NCBI RefSeq assembly: GCF_041080655.1
Contig: NZ_CP163525.1
Span: 5,270,001 to 5,334,000, forward strand
Reading direction: 5' to 3'
Origin: Streptomyces sp. CG4
GTDB lineage: Bacteria > Actinomycetota > Actinomycetes > Streptomycetales > Streptomycetaceae
Length of the DNA stretch: 64,000 bases
Every line of letters begins with the position of its first letter. Within the stretch, counting starts at the first letter, position 1. The position numbers were made by a program, and so were the translations under genes. The notes beneath the pieces are model-generated. The model was not told the DNA's origin and searched no databases. It was given only the letters and a program-made list of their open reading frames with translations. Below are positions 62,121 to 64,000 of the stretch, one piece after another.

Positions 62121-62801
62121 TCAGTCGGCGTAGTCCTTGAGTTCCTCGGTGTCCAGGGTGATGCTCACCGGCGGTGGGAGTTCGACGGTGGCGCCCCAGG
62201 GGTAGGACGGGGACTGCTGGTAGCGGCCGTCCTTGGGCTCGCTGAAGACGGTGAGGGTGTTGTTGTCACGGTCGATGAGGAGGTAGACGGGGATCTCTGC
62301 CGTCGCGTACCCGATCGGCTTGTCGATGCGGTCGCGTTGGTCGGTGTCGCGGTCGTGGGAGGTGATCTCCACGGCCATCAGGATGCCGTCAGTTGCAGAC
62401 CAATCCCCGCGCCCCTTGAAGTGGCCCTTCGGCGCGAGGGCGCCATCTGTGCGGGCGCGACCGTTGCGGTAGGCCTCGGCCTTGACACCGGACTCGGGGT
62501 AGAGACGTAGGTCAGGGCGATGCTGCATGCACTGCTCCTGGAGCCAGACGAAGATCTCGTTGTGGTTGCCGTCCGGCATTGCCTTGACTACTACCCTTCC
62601 GTTGACGTATTCCAGCCGCACGGTTTCTGGAGCGACTTCAGCCAGTTCCTCGAACTCCTCAACGTCAAGCGGCCCGTGCCTTACGCACAGGCGGCCGCCG
62701 AGGAATTCCAGCCGGTTCTGCAGCTCCCTGGGAGCCCTGCGGACGAGTTCCTCGAAGTCCTCGACGGACATCTGCGGGCGCTCAGCGGTGTCAGGGGTCA
62801 T
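62121..62801 (-). CDS. Uma2-family (DUF820) restriction-endonuclease-like protein with duplicated N-terminal unit
   Basis: 226 residues from ATG 62801. PD-(D/E)XK-like core: VRLEYVNGRVVVK, PDLRLYPESGVKA, the Asp in RARTDGALAPKG, MAVEITSHDRDTDQRDRIDKPIGYATAEIPVYLLID with the Glu and Lys of the nuclease motif. The N-terminus contains two versions of the opening unit: VEDFEELVRRAPREL...NRLEFLGGRL and VEEFEELAEVAPETV...RLEYVNGRV, so it has been internally duplicated. Uma2 genes are very numerous in Streptomyces; activity is unproven. Confidence 0.88.
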   Translation of the reverse strand: MTPDTAERPQMSVEDFEELVRRAPRELQNRLEFLGGRLCVRHGPLDVEEFEELAEVAPETVRLEYVNGRVVVKAMPDGNHNEIFVWLQEQCMQHRPDLRLYPESGVKAEAYRNGRARTDGALAPKGHFKGRGDWSATDGILMAVEITSHDRDTDQRDRIDKPIGYATAEIPVYLLIDRDNNTLTVFSEPKDGRYQQSPSYPWGATVELPPPVSITLDTEELKDYAD

Positions 62802-62860
62802 GGCGTCGCCTCCTTCCTCCCATCGTGCCCCAGGGCGGTGTCGTCGGACCGTAGGAGCGG

Positions 62861-63676
62861 TCATGCGGGTGTCCTTTCACGTCGTCGTAGGGACATCGCA
62901 GCGCGGATCTCGGATGCGTGGACTTGGACCGCCGAAGCGGGCAGGGGCGCGTTGGAGTGCGTCGGCGCGCGTTCGCCCCGGCAGCCGCCGCACACACCCC
63001 CCGCCAGTGCTTCCGGCCGCCCCGGCACCCCGCACTCCGCGCACTCCAGCACCCGGCGCGCTGGGCGGCGGACCGGTTCCGGGGGGAGTTTGTCGATCAG
63101 GCGGCGGCGGACCAGGGCGGCCGGGTGGTGGACCGGGGAGGGCAGTCCCTCGGTCAGGGCGCGGAGTACGACCTCGTCGGTGGCCTCGCGCGCGAACCAC
63201 CCCTCCACCAGCGGGGCGAGGGCGGCGCAGTCGGCGGCGGAGAGGGACAGGACCGGGGCCGTACGGCCCAGGGCGGCGAGGAGGATGTGGGCTCGGGAGC
63301 GGGTGGGGCCCGACCGATCGGGTGGATCCTCCGGTACGTCGCCGCGCGTGAAGGCCGCCCACCAGCCGTCGTCGCGTGCGGTACGGGACCACCACGATCG
63401 GGTGATCCAGCGCGAGCTGCCGCCTTCCGTCTCCAGCCGCTCCCTTCCTCGGCGTAAGTGCCCTGCCGCCTGAAGGCGGTTGAGCGCTGTGCGGAGTGCG
63501 CACTGGCCGTACGGGAGCTGCTTGGCCAGCGTTTTCACCGAGATGTCGGCGCCGTCGGGGAGACGGCCGACGTACGCGGCGATGGCTGCTTCGCGGGGCG
63601 GGAGGTGCGCGAAGTCGTGGTTGGTGCGGGGGCGTTGGTCTGATGCCGAGCGCTTGCCGTAACCCGGATTGGCCAT
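62861..63676 (-). CDS. Helix-turn-helix protein with C-terminal zinc-knuckle-like Cys cluster
   Basis: 271 residues from ATG 63676, whose MANPGYGKRS start resembles a large Streptomyces family; GTG 63736 is an alternative with a better ribosome site. PRTNHDFAHLPPREAAIAAYVGRLPDGADISVKTLAKQLPYGQCALRTALNRLQAAGHLRRGRE is a winged HTH. The C-terminal region has CAECGVPGRPEAL...CGGC, a likely zinc site. Probably a DNA-binding regulator with unknown targets. The hairpin at 63768–63803 lies upstream. Confidence 0.85.
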   Translation of the reverse strand: MANPGYGKRSASDQRPRTNHDFAHLPPREAAIAAYVGRLPDGADISVKTLAKQLPYGQCALRTALNRLQAAGHLRRGRERLETEGGSSRWITRSWWSRTARDDGWWAAFTRGDVPEDPPDRSGPTRSRAHILLAALGRTAPVLSLSAADCAALAPLVEGWFAREATDEVVLRALTEGLPSPVHHPAALVRRRLIDKLPPEPVRRPARRVLECAECGVPGRPEALAGGVCGGCRGERAPTHSNAPLPASAVQVHASEIRAAMSLRRRERTPA

Positions 63677-63767
63677 CGGGTGGGGGGGGGAAGCGTGCGC
63701 GGGCAGGGAGACAGCACTAAGCTTGGCGTCAGCCACGGGATCGGGTCCTGTCCGGTCTCGTTGGTCA

Positions 63768-63803
63768 AGCCCCCGCAGGTGTTGCTAGCACCTGACGGGG
63801 GCT
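63768..63803. terminator. Hairpin upstream of the HTH gene
   Basis: AGCCCCC/GGGGGCT outer stem and CAGGTG/CACCTG inner stem with a single bulge and loop TTGCTAG. It is either a terminator of a gene beyond the window or part of the HTH gene's leader. Confidence 0.6.
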
Positions 63804-64000
63804 GTTCGTTATGCGGGCACGCTAGAGCCTCGTGACTGTGCGTGGCAAGTCGAGCGCAGCAAGTCAACTCGCGGGGTGGGAGGGTGGGTTGAGACCCTCC
63901 GCCCATTCCATGCAAAGAGCGCTCGGAGCTGGTGGCTTGAGCTTCGGGGCGCCGGATCTGCCCGAATCAAGATCATGAACATGCTATGTTCCTCCCGACC
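63804..64000. other. Right-end region without recognised gene
   Basis: About 200 bases. The final 40 bases turn AT-rich (ATCATGAACATGCTATGTTCC) and may be a promoter of a gene beyond the window. No reading frame could be supported. Confidence 0.3.

Overview
The window is high-GC actinobacterial DNA, almost certainly from a Streptomyces chromosome. Codon third positions are nearly all G/C, many starts are GTG, and lipoproteins, sugar ABC components and trehalose genes are abundant. The gene order mshA – YbjN-like – gpmA – phoU/phoRP – carD – ispDF – cysS – rlmB – msiK – cdgB-like – nagKA – otsAB – thrC – csp – groEL follows a conserved Streptomyces core segment. I cannot name the species from sequence alone.

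Layout. 1–8.3 kb: end of mshA, a YbjN-like protein, a divergent AraC regulator/DUF2000 pair, an AhpD-like protein, a secreted sedolisin-type protease with bulb-lectin repeats, a small peptide with a double-glycine-type leader, a small secreted protein, an MFS transporter and gpmA. 8.3–13.8 kb: a 5.4-kb island between two copies of the gpmA 3' end, carrying an L7/L12-like protein, a low-GC gene pair, a MOSC–reductase–ferredoxin fusion and a DUF4265 gene, but no integrase. 13.8–18.8 kb: two paralogous collagen-like membrane proteins, a 51-residue Cys-rich peptide, and the phosphate module phoU < > phoR-phoP with a PHO box; the 3' end of phoP is duplicated. 18.8–30.2 kb: lipoprotein, carD, ispD-ispF, a PPOX protein, cysS, rlmB, a DoxX-family protein, a sugar nucleotidyltransferase, msiK and tRNA-Thr(TGT). 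30.2–34.0 kb: a second island between the tRNA and a 43-bp copy of its 3' half, with a truncated tyrosine integrase, a broken RHS toxin with a nucleotidyltransferase-like tip, and likely immunity genes.

34–46 kb: hsp20, a kinase of the aminoglycoside/hydroxyurea type, a rhomboid-like protein, two FAD oxidoreductases, a pentapeptide-repeat protein, an M1 peptidase, TerD, ArfB, a SigJ-type ECF sigma factor and a flavin reductase. 46–57.6 kb: a GAF-PAS-GGDEF diguanylate cyclase, a carbohydrate-binding membrane protein, a PfkB-family sugar kinase, the aminosugar pair nagA/ROK kinase divergent from a sugar-binding lipoprotein with two DasR-like sites between them, convergent otsB/otsA, and gpgS. 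57.7–62.1 kb: a SAM-I riboswitch ahead of a threonine-synthase-like gene overlapping a MoaD/ThiS-like sulfur carrier, a cold shock protein, and CIRCE-controlled groEL. 62.1–64 kb: a Uma2-family protein and an HTH/zinc-knuckle regulator.

The most interesting threads are: (1) three loci (gpmA, tRNA-Thr and phoP) carry duplicated 3' ends, two of them bounding degraded integrative elements that share an identical 11-bp-spaced pair of direct repeats near each end; (2) a SAM riboswitch controlling a threonine-synthase-like enzyme plus a sulfur-carrier protein, which suggests a thiocarboxylate-dependent sulfur assimilation step; (3) a frameshifted RHS toxin with a GS...DxD nucleotidyltransferase signature; (4) two small peptide genes, one too short for routine ORF calling, with unusual composition.
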